Shown here: piece by piece, positions 42,624 through 51,167 of the stretch
Layout of the letters: each line of letters opens with the position of its first letter
Numbering within the stretch: position 1 is the first letter of the stretch
The notes under the pieces: generated by a model
What the model was told of the DNA's origin: nothing
Seen by the model: only the letters and a program-made list of their open reading frames with translations
Database searches by the model: none
Program-made: the position numbers and the translations under genes
Source of the DNA: Prevotella sp. E13-27
GTDB lineage: Bacteria; Bacteroidota; Bacteroidia; Bacteroidales; Bacteroidaceae
Reading direction: 5' to 3'
Assembly (NCBI RefSeq): GCF_023217965.1
Contig: NZ_JALPSC010000001.1
Span: 806,001 to 870,000 of the forward strand
Length of the DNA: 64,000 bases

Positions 42624-43529
42624 ATGTCGAAACAGATAGTAACCGTCGGGAAGAGACGGAAATATAACAAAGACAGCCTTACATGGGTAGCCGGTAAGGG
42701 ATGGCAGGGCGTTGTTTATATTTATAGACTTGATGCGCCTGGTGATGAAAAGGATGGCTGGGTTTATGTCGGTTGTACCCCAGAGGAAGAGACACGCAAG
42801 AACAGATGGAACAAGCCCAAAAGCAAGTATGCCGGGAAGAAGATAGCTGCTGCAAGGAAAAGATATGCTCTTATCAACTTCAAATATACTGTAGTAGATA
42901 CTCTCTATGACAGGGACATTGACAAACTGGTTGAGAAACTGGAGGATCGAGAGAAAGACTTTATCAAGATATTTGATTCTTTCGAGCATGGTTTCAACAG
43001 CAATAAAGGTGGGACAGGTCGTAGGGGTACAAAGATTAGCCTGGAAGAGATAGCGCGTCGGAACAAGACACGCAAGGATAATGGTTTCCATCATACTGAC
43101 GCTGCAAAGCAAAAGATTAGTGCAGCCAGTAAGAAACGCAAGAAAACCCAAGCTGAGAAAAATAAAATCTCCGCTTCCAACTCTGGTAAGAAACGTACAG
43201 ATGAAATGAAGAAAGCCCAGAGTGACAGGATGAAAGGCATAGAACCTACTGCTGCTACTGAAGGTGCTAAGAAATGGCGTGATATGAATGGCGGTGGCTA
43301 TTGGAAAGGACAGAAGATGTCAGATGAAGCCAAGGCCAACATGAAAGCCGCTCAACAAAGATGTGCAGGTGTCAAGGTCAGGGCAAAGTTCATAGATGGT
43401 ACTGATATGGACTTCCTTACGAAATCTGACGCTGCTAATCATTTTGGAGTCAGTATCGCAGCCATTGATTACTGTATAGTCCACAAAGCCTTTTCCAAGA
43501 AGGCTCAGGTGTGGTTTGAAAAAATTTAA
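42624..43529 (+). CDS. GIY-YIG homing-type endonuclease with NUMOD domains
   Basis: A 301-aa protein. The N-terminal GIY-YIG-like core has VVYIYRL (about 30-36) and WVYVGCT (about 45-51). A basic middle has repeated K-I/M-S-x-A motifs of the NUMOD3 type (KQKISAASKKRKK, EKNKISASNSGKK, DEAKANMKAAQQ). The C-terminus (about 265-290) resembles NUMOD1/IENR (FLTKSDAANHFGVSIAAID). This is a free-standing homing endonuclease layout. It forms its own unit ending at the terminator at 43553-43597. Confidence 0.8.
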   Translation: MSKQIVTVGKRRKYNKDSLTWVAGKGWQGVVYIYRLDAPGDEKDGWVYVGCTPEEETRKNRWNKPKSKYAGKKIAAARKRYALINFKYTVVDTLYDRDIDKLVEKLEDREKDFIKIFDSFEHGFNSNKGGTGRRGTKISLEEIARRNKTRKDNGFHHTDAAKQKISAASKKRKKTQAEKNKISASNSGKKRTDEMKKAQSDRMKGIEPTAATEGAKKWRDMNGGGYWKGQKMSDEAKANMKAAQQRCAGVKVRAKFIDGTDMDFLTKSDAANHFGVSIAAIDYCIVHKAFSKKAQVWFEKI

Positions 43530-43552
43530 TTCGTAGCCATAAATTAAATTTT

Positions 43553-43597
43553 GCCCTGTGATGGTCTCTCTCGCTTGGCTGTCACGGGGCTTTTATT
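43553..43597 (+). terminator. Rho-independent terminator
   Basis: GCCCTGTGA (43553-43561) pairs with TCACGGGGC (43582-43590) with one wobble, and is followed by TTTTATT. It lies 23 bp after the GIY-YIG gene. Confidence 0.75.
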
Positions 43598-43741
43598 AAG
43601 AGAAGTAAGGGGACTACCCTTTGAGATTACAATGAGAAGATATAATTCATTTTCCAGCCAGGATCAGGAGGTCTTGGTCAGGAACGTCAGGATATTGCAC
43701 CTGTCGAAAAGAGTTTGCAATATAGAAAGGAGGTGCTTACC

Positions 43742-44452
43742 GTGCATTATTTAAGAACATTTGAATTCATGGGTGAGTACCAGAAAGAGAAATATAGCAT
43801 GGGATTTCCTCATATAGCAGCTGTAAGTGGGGCAACCATCTTCTTGGGCGAAAAAAGCATATTTGAAGTCTCAGATGATGTTGTTAAACGTATTCTATTG
43901 GAGAAATGGAATCAGGTAGGTAGTCTAAAAATGACATACGGAGAAATCGTTGCTGTTCGTGACATAACGGGATGGTTTGAGGGAAATACTGGCATTGTTG
44001 ACTTCAAGGAGTACCGTTATTTTGAGGGGATGGATTATGTGCCAGGTAGATGTTTTGCAAACTGCACATCATTACGTTCAATCATTCTGCCTCCAACCAT
44101 AACAACTATCTGGGACATGGCCTTTGGCAACACTTATTCGTTGGAGGAAGTTGTTATTCCAGAGAGCGTAGTGCATATTAAGGACAATGCTTTCAATTCA
44201 TGCGGCCTGACATCAGTGACGGTTCCCAAAAATGTTGAGGATATAGGCGATTACGTCTGGTGTCATTGCCATAACCTCAGAGAAGCCACGTTTGAATCAG
44301 TGAATCCACCTAAGATGAATGGTGGCACACTATTCTCAGACTGTCCTAACCTGACTACTGTGTATGTGCCAGGGGAATCTATCGATAAGTACAAAAGGGC
44401 AAGGGGCTGGAGCTACTTTGCCGAGAAGATGAAACCAATAGAAGAAAAATGA
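43742..44452 (+). CDS. BspA-like leucine-rich-repeat protein
   Basis: A 236-aa protein with LRR_5 (BspA-type) repeats from about residue 90 on (SLRSIILPPTITTIWDMAF, SLEEVVIPESVVHIKDNAF, and further LTSVTVPKN and LTTVYVPGE segments). It has no signal peptide, unlike most BspA proteins, so it is probably cytosolic. A perfect AGGAGGT (43728-43734) precedes the GTG at 43742; ATG at 43769 is an alternative start. It overlaps the methyltransferase gene by 4 bp and so is coupled to it. Confidence 0.75.
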   Translation: MHYLRTFEFMGEYQKEKYSMGFPHIAAVSGATIFLGEKSIFEVSDDVVKRILLEKWNQVGSLKMTYGEIVAVRDITGWFEGNTGIVDFKEYRYFEGMDYVPGRCFANCTSLRSIILPPTITTIWDMAFGNTYSLEEVVIPESVVHIKDNAFNSCGLTSVTVPKNVEDIGDYVWCHCHNLREATFESVNPPKMNGGTLFSDCPNLTTVYVPGESIDKYKRARGWSYFAEKMKPIEEK

Positions 44453-45165
44453 AATATCAAGGAAGTAAGAGCAGGATAGTTGGTGAGATTCTACCAATAA
44501 TGCTGAACAAGATGCACCTAGGGATGGCTTTTGTAGATGCGTTTGTGGGCGGTTGTAGTGTCATCCAAAACGTACCTCCAGAGTATAAGAGGATAGCTAA
44601 TGACAATAACCGCTACCTTATCGCTATGTGGGAAAAGCTGACAACGACAAACTGGCAACCTCCCACCACGATTGATAAACCGTTCTATGACAAAGTCCGT
44701 GAATCCTGGCATAAGGACGATGGCAAGTATGAAGATGCACTGATTGGCTGGGTAGGTTTTATGGGGTCGAGGAATGGGAGGTTCTTTGATGGTGGATATA
44801 GTGGTCATAATGCTAAAGGCAGGGACTACATATCGGAGAACATCAGGAACACTTCACGCCAAATACCTTTCCTTATGGGGGTTGAATGGCAATGTGGAAG
44901 TTATGAATGTATCTCTATGCCGAAAGCCTCACTGGTTTATTACGATCCACCTTACAAGGGAACTTACGGCTATTCGACATCCAAGAACTTCGACCATGAT
45001 AGGTTTTATGATTGGGCGAGGCAGATGAAACGAGACGGCCACTTGGTCTACATCAGCGAGTATAATATGCCAGGGGACTTTTCATGTGTTTGGCAGAAGC
45101 AGATAACTAATAGCGTCAACCTTACCAAGACCTATCTGGCTACGGAAAGGTTATGGACGTTGTGA
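44449..45165 (+). CDS. D12-class N6-adenine DNA methyltransferase (Dam-like)
   Basis: A 238-aa protein. It starts MKYQGSKSRI (the K-Y-x-G-S-K substrate-binding start), has VDAFVGGCSVI (motif I region, about 28-38) and the catalytic DPPY motif (about 166-169). It belongs to the D12-class MTases, which methylate adenine in short sites such as GATC. It has no cognate restriction gene beside it, so it is an orphan methylase, common on phages and mobile elements as protection. It is coupled to the LRR gene and closed by a terminator. Confidence 0.85.
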   Translation: MKYQGSKSRIVGEILPIMLNKMHLGMAFVDAFVGGCSVIQNVPPEYKRIANDNNRYLIAMWEKLTTTNWQPPTTIDKPFYDKVRESWHKDDGKYEDALIGWVGFMGSRNGRFFDGGYSGHNAKGRDYISENIRNTSRQIPFLMGVEWQCGSYECISMPKASLVYYDPPYKGTYGYSTSKNFDHDRFYDWARQMKRDGHLVYISEYNMPGDFSCVWQKQITNSVNLTKTYLATERLWTL

Positions 45166-45173
45166 AGAAAAAG

Positions 45174-45218
45174 AAGAGAGAGGTAGCTTTTACACTACTT
45201 TCTCTCTTTGTTTTCTTC
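45174..45218 (+). terminator. Rho-independent terminator
   Basis: A purine-rich AAGAGAGAGGTAG pairs with CTACTTTCTCTCTT (one bulge), followed by TTTTCTTCTT. It lies just after the methyltransferase stop. Confidence 0.65.
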
Positions 45219-45281
45219 TTCCTAACCATTAGAAAAAAGAGTCAAGTTATAGAAGAAGTCTTTGCCTTGCCATGTTAGAGA

Positions 45282-45455
45282 TTAGTCCCAATAATCACTA
45301 TCATATGCACTAACACAATATTTAATTGAAGGTTTCTGCATCTGGTTCTTTATAAGTAGCGCACCGATAATAATAGCAATTGGTACAGCGGCTATCTTAC
45401 ATACTTCTTTAACTTTCTTCATAATCGTCTCATTCTTAATTTCTTTGTTTTCCAT
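45282..45455 (-). CDS. 57-aa membrane protein
   Basis: A small frame starting MENKEIKNETIMKKVKEVC, with a membrane helix (KIAAVPIAIIIGALLI) and a short external tail ending in DSDYWD. It lies 14 bp after the Gp88-like gene on the same strand. No family was recognised. Confidence 0.5.
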   Translation of the reverse strand: MENKEIKNETIMKKVKEVCKIAAVPIAIIIGALLIKNQMQKPSIKYCVSAYDSDYWD

Positions 45456-45469
45456 TTTTGTTTGTTTTT

Positions 45470-46117
45470 TTAATGTTGTCTACTATAGATAATTCCATTA
45501 AATCGACCAGTAGAACATAAATTACAACCATTACAATTTCCTGGGCATTTATACACTCCTTTTCCGATGGCCATATTGTCATATTCCACACCTGGCACAC
45601 ATTTGTATTCTCTCGCTGCCCCTTGAATATTTGGTAGCGAACCATTTACCACGATGTAAGGTGCATCCCTAAAGTCAAGGTCAGACCTACATGTATATGT
45701 GTACGTTTTAATTCCTCGCGTCATATCAAAGTACCTTGCAATCTTATTCCATTGTCTCACCTGATTCTGGTCTCGAAAATCACCAGCTTCATCAAGTCGA
45801 ATAAGTGTTATCGGTTCTGGTGCATTGTCTATATATGCTTCCATTAGAGAAACAATTTCTGTAGTGCGAGCATTGGTTAACCATCGTTCCATAACAAGAT
45901 TCTTATGTTTGTAATTTGGATAAATCCTTTCGCACTTTAAGGCATAACATACATTCTCTACTTTACACAGACCTAATGCTCTACTAGGACAATGTTCTGC
46001 TGACGTAAGGTTTACTATCAATGTGGAACGGGGGATTTTAGTATTTCCATACGCAAAGGCTATTCCCCCAAAACCTTCAAGATATTTACATTGCAATACC
46101 TTTATCTTCTTTTTCAT
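45470..46117 (-). CDS. Gp88-like cysteine-rich protein
   Basis: A 215-aa protein starting MKKKIKVLQCKYLEGFGG. The motifs TSAEHCPSRALGLCKV and CYALKCERIYPNY, an IRLDEAGDF segment and the C-terminal CPGNCNGCNLC cluster match the phage 'gene product 88' family, cysteine-rich proteins found in phages and mobile elements (function unknown, possibly Fe-S binding). The ATG at 46117 was preferred to the in-frame TTG at 46159. Confidence 0.65.
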   Translation of the reverse strand: MKKKIKVLQCKYLEGFGGIAFAYGNTKIPRSTLIVNLTSAEHCPSRALGLCKVENVCYALKCERIYPNYKHKNLVMERWLTNARTTEIVSLMEAYIDNAPEPITLIRLDEAGDFRDQNQVRQWNKIARYFDMTRGIKTYTYTCRSDLDFRDAPYIVVNGSLPNIQGAAREYKCVPGVEYDNMAIGKGVYKCPGNCNGCNLCSTGRFNGIIYSRQH

Positions 46118-46196
46118 TACATAGTTAAGAAATTGAAGGGAATTTGAATTTACCGCCAAAATCTTAACTATGATATATACTTAAAAATCAAACAAA

Positions 46197-46625
46197 ATGA
46201 GCAAGAAGAATTTGAAAGAGACAAAGCCTAGTAAAGAGAAAAAGCAGTTATCTACAATTCACCTAATTCAGGGTTATGTGGTAAGTATGGAACGTAGGCT
46301 TAACTACGGACTTACACCATACCTCCATTATGCCGAGTTCCCAAAGGAAATGTTGCAAGGAGTTGATTACGTTCCATGTTGTATTAGATTCCCTTTTTCG
46401 GAGCCAGTAATGATAGGAATAGATTTAGGCAAAGAAGAATACGATGATTGCTATAGGGTAAATGTAGATAGTCTTGTAATGGGATTGTCACGATATTACA
46501 AGCACCTTGACGAAGATGGATTATTAGGGAATCATGTATTTAGCGACCTTTGGATAGAAGGTTTGGACTACATAGAGGGAATACTCTTCGTACATGTTAT
46601 GGATCTTTCGGAAGAGCCGGTGTAA
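46197..46625 (+). CDS. Hypothetical protein
   Basis: A 142-aa protein starting with a lysine-rich segment (MSKKNLKETKPSKEKKQ), then a globular part with no known motif. It is divergent to the Gp88-like gene. The function is unknown. Confidence 0.55.
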   Translation: MSKKNLKETKPSKEKKQLSTIHLIQGYVVSMERRLNYGLTPYLHYAEFPKEMLQGVDYVPCCIRFPFSEPVMIGIDLGKEEYDDCYRVNVDSLVMGLSRYYKHLDEDGLLGNHVFSDLWIEGLDYIEGILFVHVMDLSEEPV

Positions 46626-46643
46626 CGACCTGCTCTATCTTTT

Positions 46644-46880
46644 TTATACTCCAAACACGAACTTACTTCCTCTCGCTCCTTCTCCATCATAGTCACAAGC
46701 TAATGGAAACTGGCAGCAAAGGTCACTGACAGCATCTTCATCGAGGTGGGTAGCCAGTTCAAGTTCAATCGCACCTAGTCGCTCCGAATAGCTCAGGTTC
46801 CAGATGCCACAACCTACAGCAGCATCAACCACCGTTCTAATCTCGTCTTGTTGCCGCCATATAGTGTCGAAGTCAGTCAT
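46644..46880 (-). CDS. Small hypothetical protein
   Basis: A 78-aa protein starting MTDFDTIWRQQDEIR, with an acidic middle. It overlaps the next upstream gene by 8 bp. No family was recognised. Confidence 0.55.
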   Translation of the reverse strand: MTDFDTIWRQQDEIRTVVDAAVGCGIWNLSYSERLGAIELELATHLDEDAVSDLCCQFPLACDYDGEGARGSKFVFGV

Positions 46881-47181
46881 AATACTCAATCCGTAGTTCC
46901 TCGCTAACATTGAATTCATCGTGGAAGTTATCATCGTATTTATAGACCAACCGCAAGCCTCTATAGACCGATGGAACCTTCAGGACTTCCAACAGATGCC
47001 ATTTAGGTTTCCCGAAATCGTATGAAGAACGGTCAAGGATAATACGGTTTGATGTGTAGTCAAAGTGATAGTAACCGCCGCCAATACACTGGTCGCCTGG
47101 TTTTAACAAGTCCTTATGCTGATTGACCATCCCTAGGCGAAAGAAGCCATCCATTGTGATAATTAATTTGGGAAGTGTCAT
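46873..47181 (-). CDS. Hypothetical protein
   Basis: A 102-aa protein, beta-rich with a glycine-rich IGGGYYHFDY segment. It overlaps the thioredoxin-like gene by 4 bp. The function is unknown. Confidence 0.55.
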   Translation of the reverse strand: MTLPKLIITMDGFFRLGMVNQHKDLLKPGDQCIGGGYYHFDYTSNRIILDRSSYDFGKPKWHLLEVLKVPSVYRGLRLVYKYDDNFHDEFNVSEELRIEYYD

Positions 47182-47504
47182 TGGTCGAGCTGTTCAATAT
47201 ATCGGTTAATGTTATACCTCAATTCTTCCAAATCTATGAACTGTGAGCCTCGATAGACTTCTTTACCCTCCATCAGCAATAACACAGTTGGCCCCGAATA
47301 AACCAAGAAGCGACTGGCAATTAAAGGCTCTTCAATTATATCAGTATAGAATGAGCAAAGCGAAGGAAACCTATCTGTCACCTGTCCCACCTTATCAAGC
47401 ATGACATTACAGACTCCACAATCAGGAGCTTTAATATAGAATAGACACAGACGGTTTTCTGCTATAGTCTGTTCTATATCCTGTATGTTTGTCAGATGCT
47501 TCAT
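47178..47504 (-). CDS. Thioredoxin-like protein
   Basis: A 108-aa protein with the thioredoxin fold: LCLFYIKAPDCGVCNVML, with the redox pair C29-G-V-C32 after a beta strand, and later a GPTVLLL strand with the cis-proline. The CGVC active site is seen in thioredoxin-like and glutaredoxin-like proteins. It has no signal peptide, so it acts in the cytosol. It is part of a small unit of five or six leftward genes. Confidence 0.85.
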   Translation of the reverse strand: MKHLTNIQDIEQTIAENRLCLFYIKAPDCGVCNVMLDKVGQVTDRFPSLCSFYTDIIEEPLIASRFLVYSGPTVLLLMEGKEVYRGSQFIDLEELRYNINRYIEQLDQ

Positions 47505-47508
47505 ACTG

Positions 47509-47877
47509 TCATTGGTGTGCTGACCTTGTGCTTATTTTCTTACCTTCCTTGCTCCAAGTATATATCCAGGAGCCAACTTGACTGGTGAATGTCTCGCCAC
47601 TAACAGACAGCACCTTCCCAACAGTTGATTCACTCAGGGTCTTTTTCTTTTTCCCATTGGCATCATAGATATAGTACCATGAGCTGCTTTTCACTACAAA
47701 GAACGATGCGCTGAACCCTTGTAACTCTCCGATAGTGCTACTGAGGGTCTTTATTTTCTTTCCATCCTGGTCATAGATATAGTACCAGTTCTTCGTTGTC
47801 TCGATATGGCTGATACTCTGTGCCTGGAGGTTGGCTACAGATAACAGTAAAACGATGGATAATAACAGTTTCTTCAT
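47509..47877 (-). CDS. Secreted protein with WYYIY repeats
   Basis: A 122-aa exported protein with a signal peptide (about residues 1-19, cleavage near LQA/QS). Three repeats of about 28 residues follow, of the form NWYYIYDQDGKKIKTLS. It is similar to short WG-like or beta-hairpin repeat proteins of Bacteroidota. The function is unknown. Confidence 0.75.
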   Translation of the reverse strand: MKKLLLSIVLLLSVANLQAQSISHIETTKNWYYIYDQDGKKIKTLSSTIGELQGFSASFFVVKSSSWYYIYDANGKKKKTLSESTVGKVLSVSGETFTSQVGSWIYTWSKEGKKISTRSAHQ

Positions 47878-48191
47878 ACTAATGGCTCCAGATAGTTTAC
47901 TTTCTTTCCTGTTTTCTCAGCGTAGGCAATTTCACTCCTGGTACTTTCGCCGATATAGCCACCCACGTTGATGACAAAGATTTCATCCGCCATGTCGATT
48001 TTCCGTTTGTGCATATCGTCGAGCATTTCCTTAGTTCCAGGTTTCCACACCTCTTCATCACCAGAATGTCCGAATAGGCCAACACTAATGACAATGCAGC
48101 CTTCAAGTGTTAATCGTTTCTGAGTCTCGATGAACTGATCCTTGAAACGAGTGCTTCCGCATAGAGTGATGATCTTGTAGTTCTGTATCAT
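47874..48191 (-). CDS. Nucleoside 2-deoxyribosyltransferase-like protein
   Basis: A 105-aa protein with the family start IITLCGSTRFKDQF (about 7-20), EMLDDMHKRKIDMADEIFVI, and GYIGESTRSEIAYAEKTG. It is related to DUF4406 and nucleoside deoxyribosyltransferases, which act on nucleosides or nucleotide sugars; the catalytic Glu may be in GESTRSEI. It overlaps the downstream secreted-protein gene by 4 bp. Confidence 0.8.
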   Translation of the reverse strand: MIQNYKIITLCGSTRFKDQFIETQKRLTLEGCIVISVGLFGHSGDEEVWKPGTKEMLDDMHKRKIDMADEIFVINVGGYIGESTRSEIAYAEKTGKKVNYLEPLV

Positions 48192-48193
48192 TC

Positions 48194-48376
48194 CTAATAC
48201 TTCTGGAAGTTATACTTTGCCCTCAGTTCTGCTTTCTTTTCTTCACTCTGACTGGTAAAATATCCTTTCCAGCCTGGGCAGAAATTGATATGCCAACGCC
48301 AGAACTTACCTAAGAATGAATTGGGCTTCTTGTCGTAGTGCGCCCGAAATTTGCAGTTCTCACAATTATGTGCCAT
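48194..48376 (-). CDS. Small cysteine-containing protein
   Basis: A 60-aa protein starting MAHNCENCKFRAHYDKKPNS, with a CENC pair and a later CPGW that could bind one zinc. It is a small Bacteroidota family of unknown function. It is the first gene of the leftward unit. TAATTTTG and TATTTTTG promoter boxes lie at 48401-48418 on the minus strand. Confidence 0.65.
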   Translation of the reverse strand: MAHNCENCKFRAHYDKKPNSFLGKFWRWHINFCPGWKGYFTSQSEEKKAELRAKYNFQKY

Positions 48377-48400
48377 ACTATTCTTCGTTCAATTTGCCGA

Positions 48401-48490
48401 CAAAATTACACAAAAATAGGGAAAAACATTCAAATCTGGAGTGAAGATGTGTTATTTTGGCAATTTTCTAATGAAAATTGAGTAATTTTG
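48401..48490. promoter_or_regulatory. Divergent promoter pair
   Basis: The minus strand has TAATTTTG (48401-48408) and TATTTTTG (48411-48418) for the leftward unit. The plus strand has TAATTTTG (48483-48490) for the gene at 48519. All match the TAnnTTTG -7 consensus of Bacteroidota. Confidence 0.6.
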
Positions 48491-48518
48491 TAGCCGCTTA
48501 GAAGTATTATAGACCAAT

Positions 48519-49052
48519 ATGATAGAACAATTTGAAGAACAACTTCACCAGGACTTGCACCAGTTCCTTCAGTCAATGAATGAGATTGATGCTCGTTTGC
48601 CTGAATGTCCCGATGTCGAAGAGAAGTGGGAACAGATAGCAAAAGCCTACATTCCCGACGGCATCAAGGAGTTCAATGACTTCCCATCCGCTTCCCTCGG
48701 TTGGATGATGTATATTGGAATGGCCGTCGCTAAGTTCTGGGATGCAGAATGGGAAATCTACTCAAAGATTGATGACCTCTACGCCTACATGAGAGACAAG
48801 AGGGGCTACGATGCAATGGACGAATACATCCGTGAAGATGTGCTGTTGCTGAGAGGCATCGACTATACTGTGTTGGAGAAACTGGTTGGTGAATGTGCCT
48901 CTCGTGTCTACAATGCACTCCGTCATCAGAACATAGAACCAGGAACAAAAGAGGCTTTCAATGCCTACGTTTCCTGCCTGCATCAACTCTACTTGTTCGG
49001 AGCCGCTATGCAATTGAACAGAATGGGCTATCACATGACAAAGATGAACTGA
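48519..49052 (+). CDS. Hypothetical helical protein
   Basis: A 177-aa, mainly helical protein starting MIEQFEEQLHQDLHQFLQSM. No motif was recognised, though the layout looks like a conserved Bacteroidota family. It is the first gene of a rightward set ending at recD2, behind the TAATTTTG box at 48483. Confidence 0.65.
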   Translation: MIEQFEEQLHQDLHQFLQSMNEIDARLPECPDVEEKWEQIAKAYIPDGIKEFNDFPSASLGWMMYIGMAVAKFWDAEWEIYSKIDDLYAYMRDKRGYDAMDEYIREDVLLLRGIDYTVLEKLVGECASRVYNALRHQNIEPGTKEAFNAYVSCLHQLYLFGAAMQLNRMGYHMTKMN

Positions 49053-49053
49053 T

Positions 49054-49698
49054 ATGAAGATAATACTTACAGGAGCCACTGGATATGTGGGAGAAGGAAC
49101 ACTGCTTGAACTACTGAAGGTCGATGCAGTAGAGAAGGTTTTGTCCGTCAGCCGCAAATCAACGGGTATCAAGCATGAGAAATTGGAAGAGTATCTGGTT
49201 TCTGACTTTATGCAGCTAAAAGAAGGTGACGAGCATTTCAAGGGATATGATGCAGTGTTCTTCATTGCGGGCATTACATCTGTAGGAACACCCAAGGATG
49301 TGTATGTGCGTATCTCCCAGGAAATCCCCTTGCACTTTGCCGACATTATGCCCGACAAGGAGCGCATGACCTACATCTATCTTAGTGGTGCTGGTACAAG
49401 TCCAGACGGCAAACAGTTCTGGCAGCAAGTAAAGAGCAAGACTGAGGCAGAGATACAAACCAAGGGCTTCAAACGTACCTTCGGTTTCAGACCTGCAATA
49501 ATGAAGTGGGCAAAAGGACAGAAGCATATCCAAACGATGCAGTATGCCTTTATTGTATTCTATCCTCTTATCCGACTGATAGGACAGGCTAACAATATGA
49601 AGGAAATCGCCTTGTCAATGCTAACGCTGACTCGCGACGGCTATCATAAGTTCGCCATTGCCCCGAAAGATATAACACAACTAGCAAAGAACTTCTAA
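49054..49698 (+). CDS. NAD(P)-binding Rossmann epimerase-like protein
   Basis: A 214-aa protein. The N-terminal Rossmann loop GATGYVGEGTL (about 6-16) binds NAD(P). YDAVFFIAG (about 69-77) and a YIYLSGAGT segment (about 109-117) follow. It is similar to short-chain NAD(P)H-binding proteins of the NmrA/SDR-like group. There is no clear YxxxK pair, so it may be a reductase-like or regulatory protein. It is encoded 1 bp after the preceding gene. Confidence 0.8.
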   Translation: MKIILTGATGYVGEGTLLELLKVDAVEKVLSVSRKSTGIKHEKLEEYLVSDFMQLKEGDEHFKGYDAVFFIAGITSVGTPKDVYVRISQEIPLHFADIMPDKERMTYIYLSGAGTSPDGKQFWQQVKSKTEAEIQTKGFKRTFGFRPAIMKWAKGQKHIQTMQYAFIVFYPLIRLIGQANNMKEIALSMLTLTRDGYHKFAIAPKDITQLAKNF

Positions 49699-49701
49699 CG
49701 A

Positions 49702-50208
49702 ATGAGTTTCATCAAGTACATAGCTGACGAGAACCACTACAAGGAAGTGCTGTCATTGGTGGGTAAAGCCAAGCAGACTGTGTGGATTGGAACGGCAGAC
49801 ATCAAAGACCTATATGTTGATGATAAGCCATTCCTTGCTATGATTGCCTCCTTGCTCAAAAAGGGTGTGGAGGTCAGACTGATTCATGCTAAAGAACCAG
49901 GAACAGCATGGAGAGAGGATCACGAGAAGCATCCTATCCTTTATGATGGTATGGAGCGTGTGCTGTGTCCCAGAGTTCATTTCAAACTCATTATCATAGA
50001 CACTACCATTGCATACGTCGGTTCCGCTAACTTGACTGGCGCAGGGATGGGAATGAAATCGCCACGAAAAAGGAACTTTGAAGCTGGCATCCTGACCGAT
50101 GACCCAGAAATGGTTGATGCAGCCATTGAGCAGTTCGATAATGTGTGGATTGGCAAGTTCTGCAAGGAATGTGGACGTAGAGAGTATTGTTCAGACCCGA
50201 TAAAATAG
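49702..50208 (+). CDS. Phospholipase D-like protein
   Basis: A 168-aa protein with one PLD motif: VHFKLIIIDTTIAYVGSANL (HxK, D, and GSAN; about 94-113), followed by NFEAGI. A single HKD motif suggests action as a dimer, as in Nuc-type endonucleases. The C-terminus has a CKECGRREYC cysteine cluster that may bind zinc. The role could be DNA or phospholipid hydrolysis. Confidence 0.8.
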   Translation: MSFIKYIADENHYKEVLSLVGKAKQTVWIGTADIKDLYVDDKPFLAMIASLLKKGVEVRLIHAKEPGTAWREDHEKHPILYDGMERVLCPRVHFKLIIIDTTIAYVGSANLTGAGMGMKSPRKRNFEAGILTDDPEMVDAAIEQFDNVWIGKFCKECGRREYCSDPIK

Positions 50209-50214
50209 CATCAC

Positions 50215-50649
50215 ATGCAGATAATAAGAGCAACAAAGACAGCAGAGCAAGCCGGAGCCTACTATGTCCGCATACAGGCAATGGCACGCAAACACCAGAT
50301 TACGCTATATGCTGAGTTTGACGAGCATGATACGCCAGAGACCAAGTATATTGTGGTCGTTGATGACTATCTGCCAGTAGCCACTTGCCGGTTGTATGCC
50401 ATAGACAATGAACGGGTAATGCTTGGAAGGATTGTCGTTCTGCCGGAGTATCGTCATCAGGGACTAGGAACGCTTGTAGTTCAGGAGGCTGAGAAGTGGG
50501 CCGAGGAACTGGGCTATCGTACATCTGTACTGGAGAGCCGTGACAACAAGATTCATTTCTATGAAACGATGGGTTATGTTGCAGATTACTCGCAGAAGAT
50601 AGTCGGTGAGACTTTTACATGTTACAAAATGGAGAAACAATTGAAATGA
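50215..50649 (+). CDS. GNAT-family acetyltransferase
   Basis: A 144-aa protein with the GNAT acetyl-CoA site RIVVLPEYRHQGLGTLVV (R/Q-x-x-G-x-G/A; about 72-89) and a C-terminal HFYETMGY. The substrate is unknown. It overlaps the next gene's start region by 4 bp. Confidence 0.85.
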   Translation: MQIIRATKTAEQAGAYYVRIQAMARKHQITLYAEFDEHDTPETKYIVVVDDYLPVATCRLYAIDNERVMLGRIVVLPEYRHQGLGTLVVQEAEKWAEELGYRTSVLESRDNKIHFYETMGYVADYSQKIVGETFTCYKMEKQLK

Positions 50650-51161
50650 GAAAAGCAAGTAGAGAAATGGATGCAGCCTTCGCATTGGAGGTATTGGATA
50701 AGGCGCCGTATGTCACCATCAGTTTCACACGACCAAATGGTACGCCTTATGGTGTACCCCTGTCGTTAGCTCGCACAGACGATAAGACGTTCTATTTCCA
50801 TTGTGCCTTGGAGGGTGACAAACTGGACTGCATAGCCGCCAATCCGACAGTGGCTTTGTCGGCTGTAACCAAGTGCGCCCCGACAGTTGGCCCCAAGGAT
50901 GGCAGTTTCACGCTCCAGTATAAATCGGCAATGGCAGTTGGCAAGGCTGAGATGGTGAAAGATAGAGACGAAAAGATAGAGGCACTAAGAGCCATCTGTG
51001 AGCGATTCTTACCCAACCACATGGATGCTTTCGACGATGCCATTGCCCGCAGTCTTGAACGTACAGTCGTAGTGAAAATCATCCTGACAGAGCCTCCTAC
51101 AGGCAAACGTAAACAGTATGGCAAGGAGGGTGAAGAAATGAAATGGCAACGAATGGAATAG
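50646..51161 (+). CDS. Pyridoxamine-phosphate-oxidase-like (Nim-type) flavoprotein
   Basis: A 171-aa protein starting MRKASREMDAAFALEVLDKA, followed by PYVTISFTRPNGTPYGVPLS. This layout is that of the split-barrel flavin-binding NimA/PNPOx-like family (PF12900), which includes 5-nitroimidazole reductases. The actual activity is not known. It is encoded in the rightward set with the GNAT and C_GCAxxG_C_C genes. Confidence 0.8.
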   Translation: MRKASREMDAAFALEVLDKAPYVTISFTRPNGTPYGVPLSLARTDDKTFYFHCALEGDKLDCIAANPTVALSAVTKCAPTVGPKDGSFTLQYKSAMAVGKAEMVKDRDEKIEALRAICERFLPNHMDAFDDAIARSLERTVVVKIILTEPPTGKRKQYGKEGEEMKWQRME

Positions 51162-51167
51162 AAGAAT

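Noticed and set aside
43551..43754. 67-codon plus-strand frame after the GIY-YIG gene
   Set aside because: It includes the terminator hairpin and has no recognisable protein features.
45436..45645. 69-codon minus-strand frame at the end of the Gp88-like gene
   Set aside because: It is out of frame with the conserved Gp88-like protein and overlaps it almost fully.
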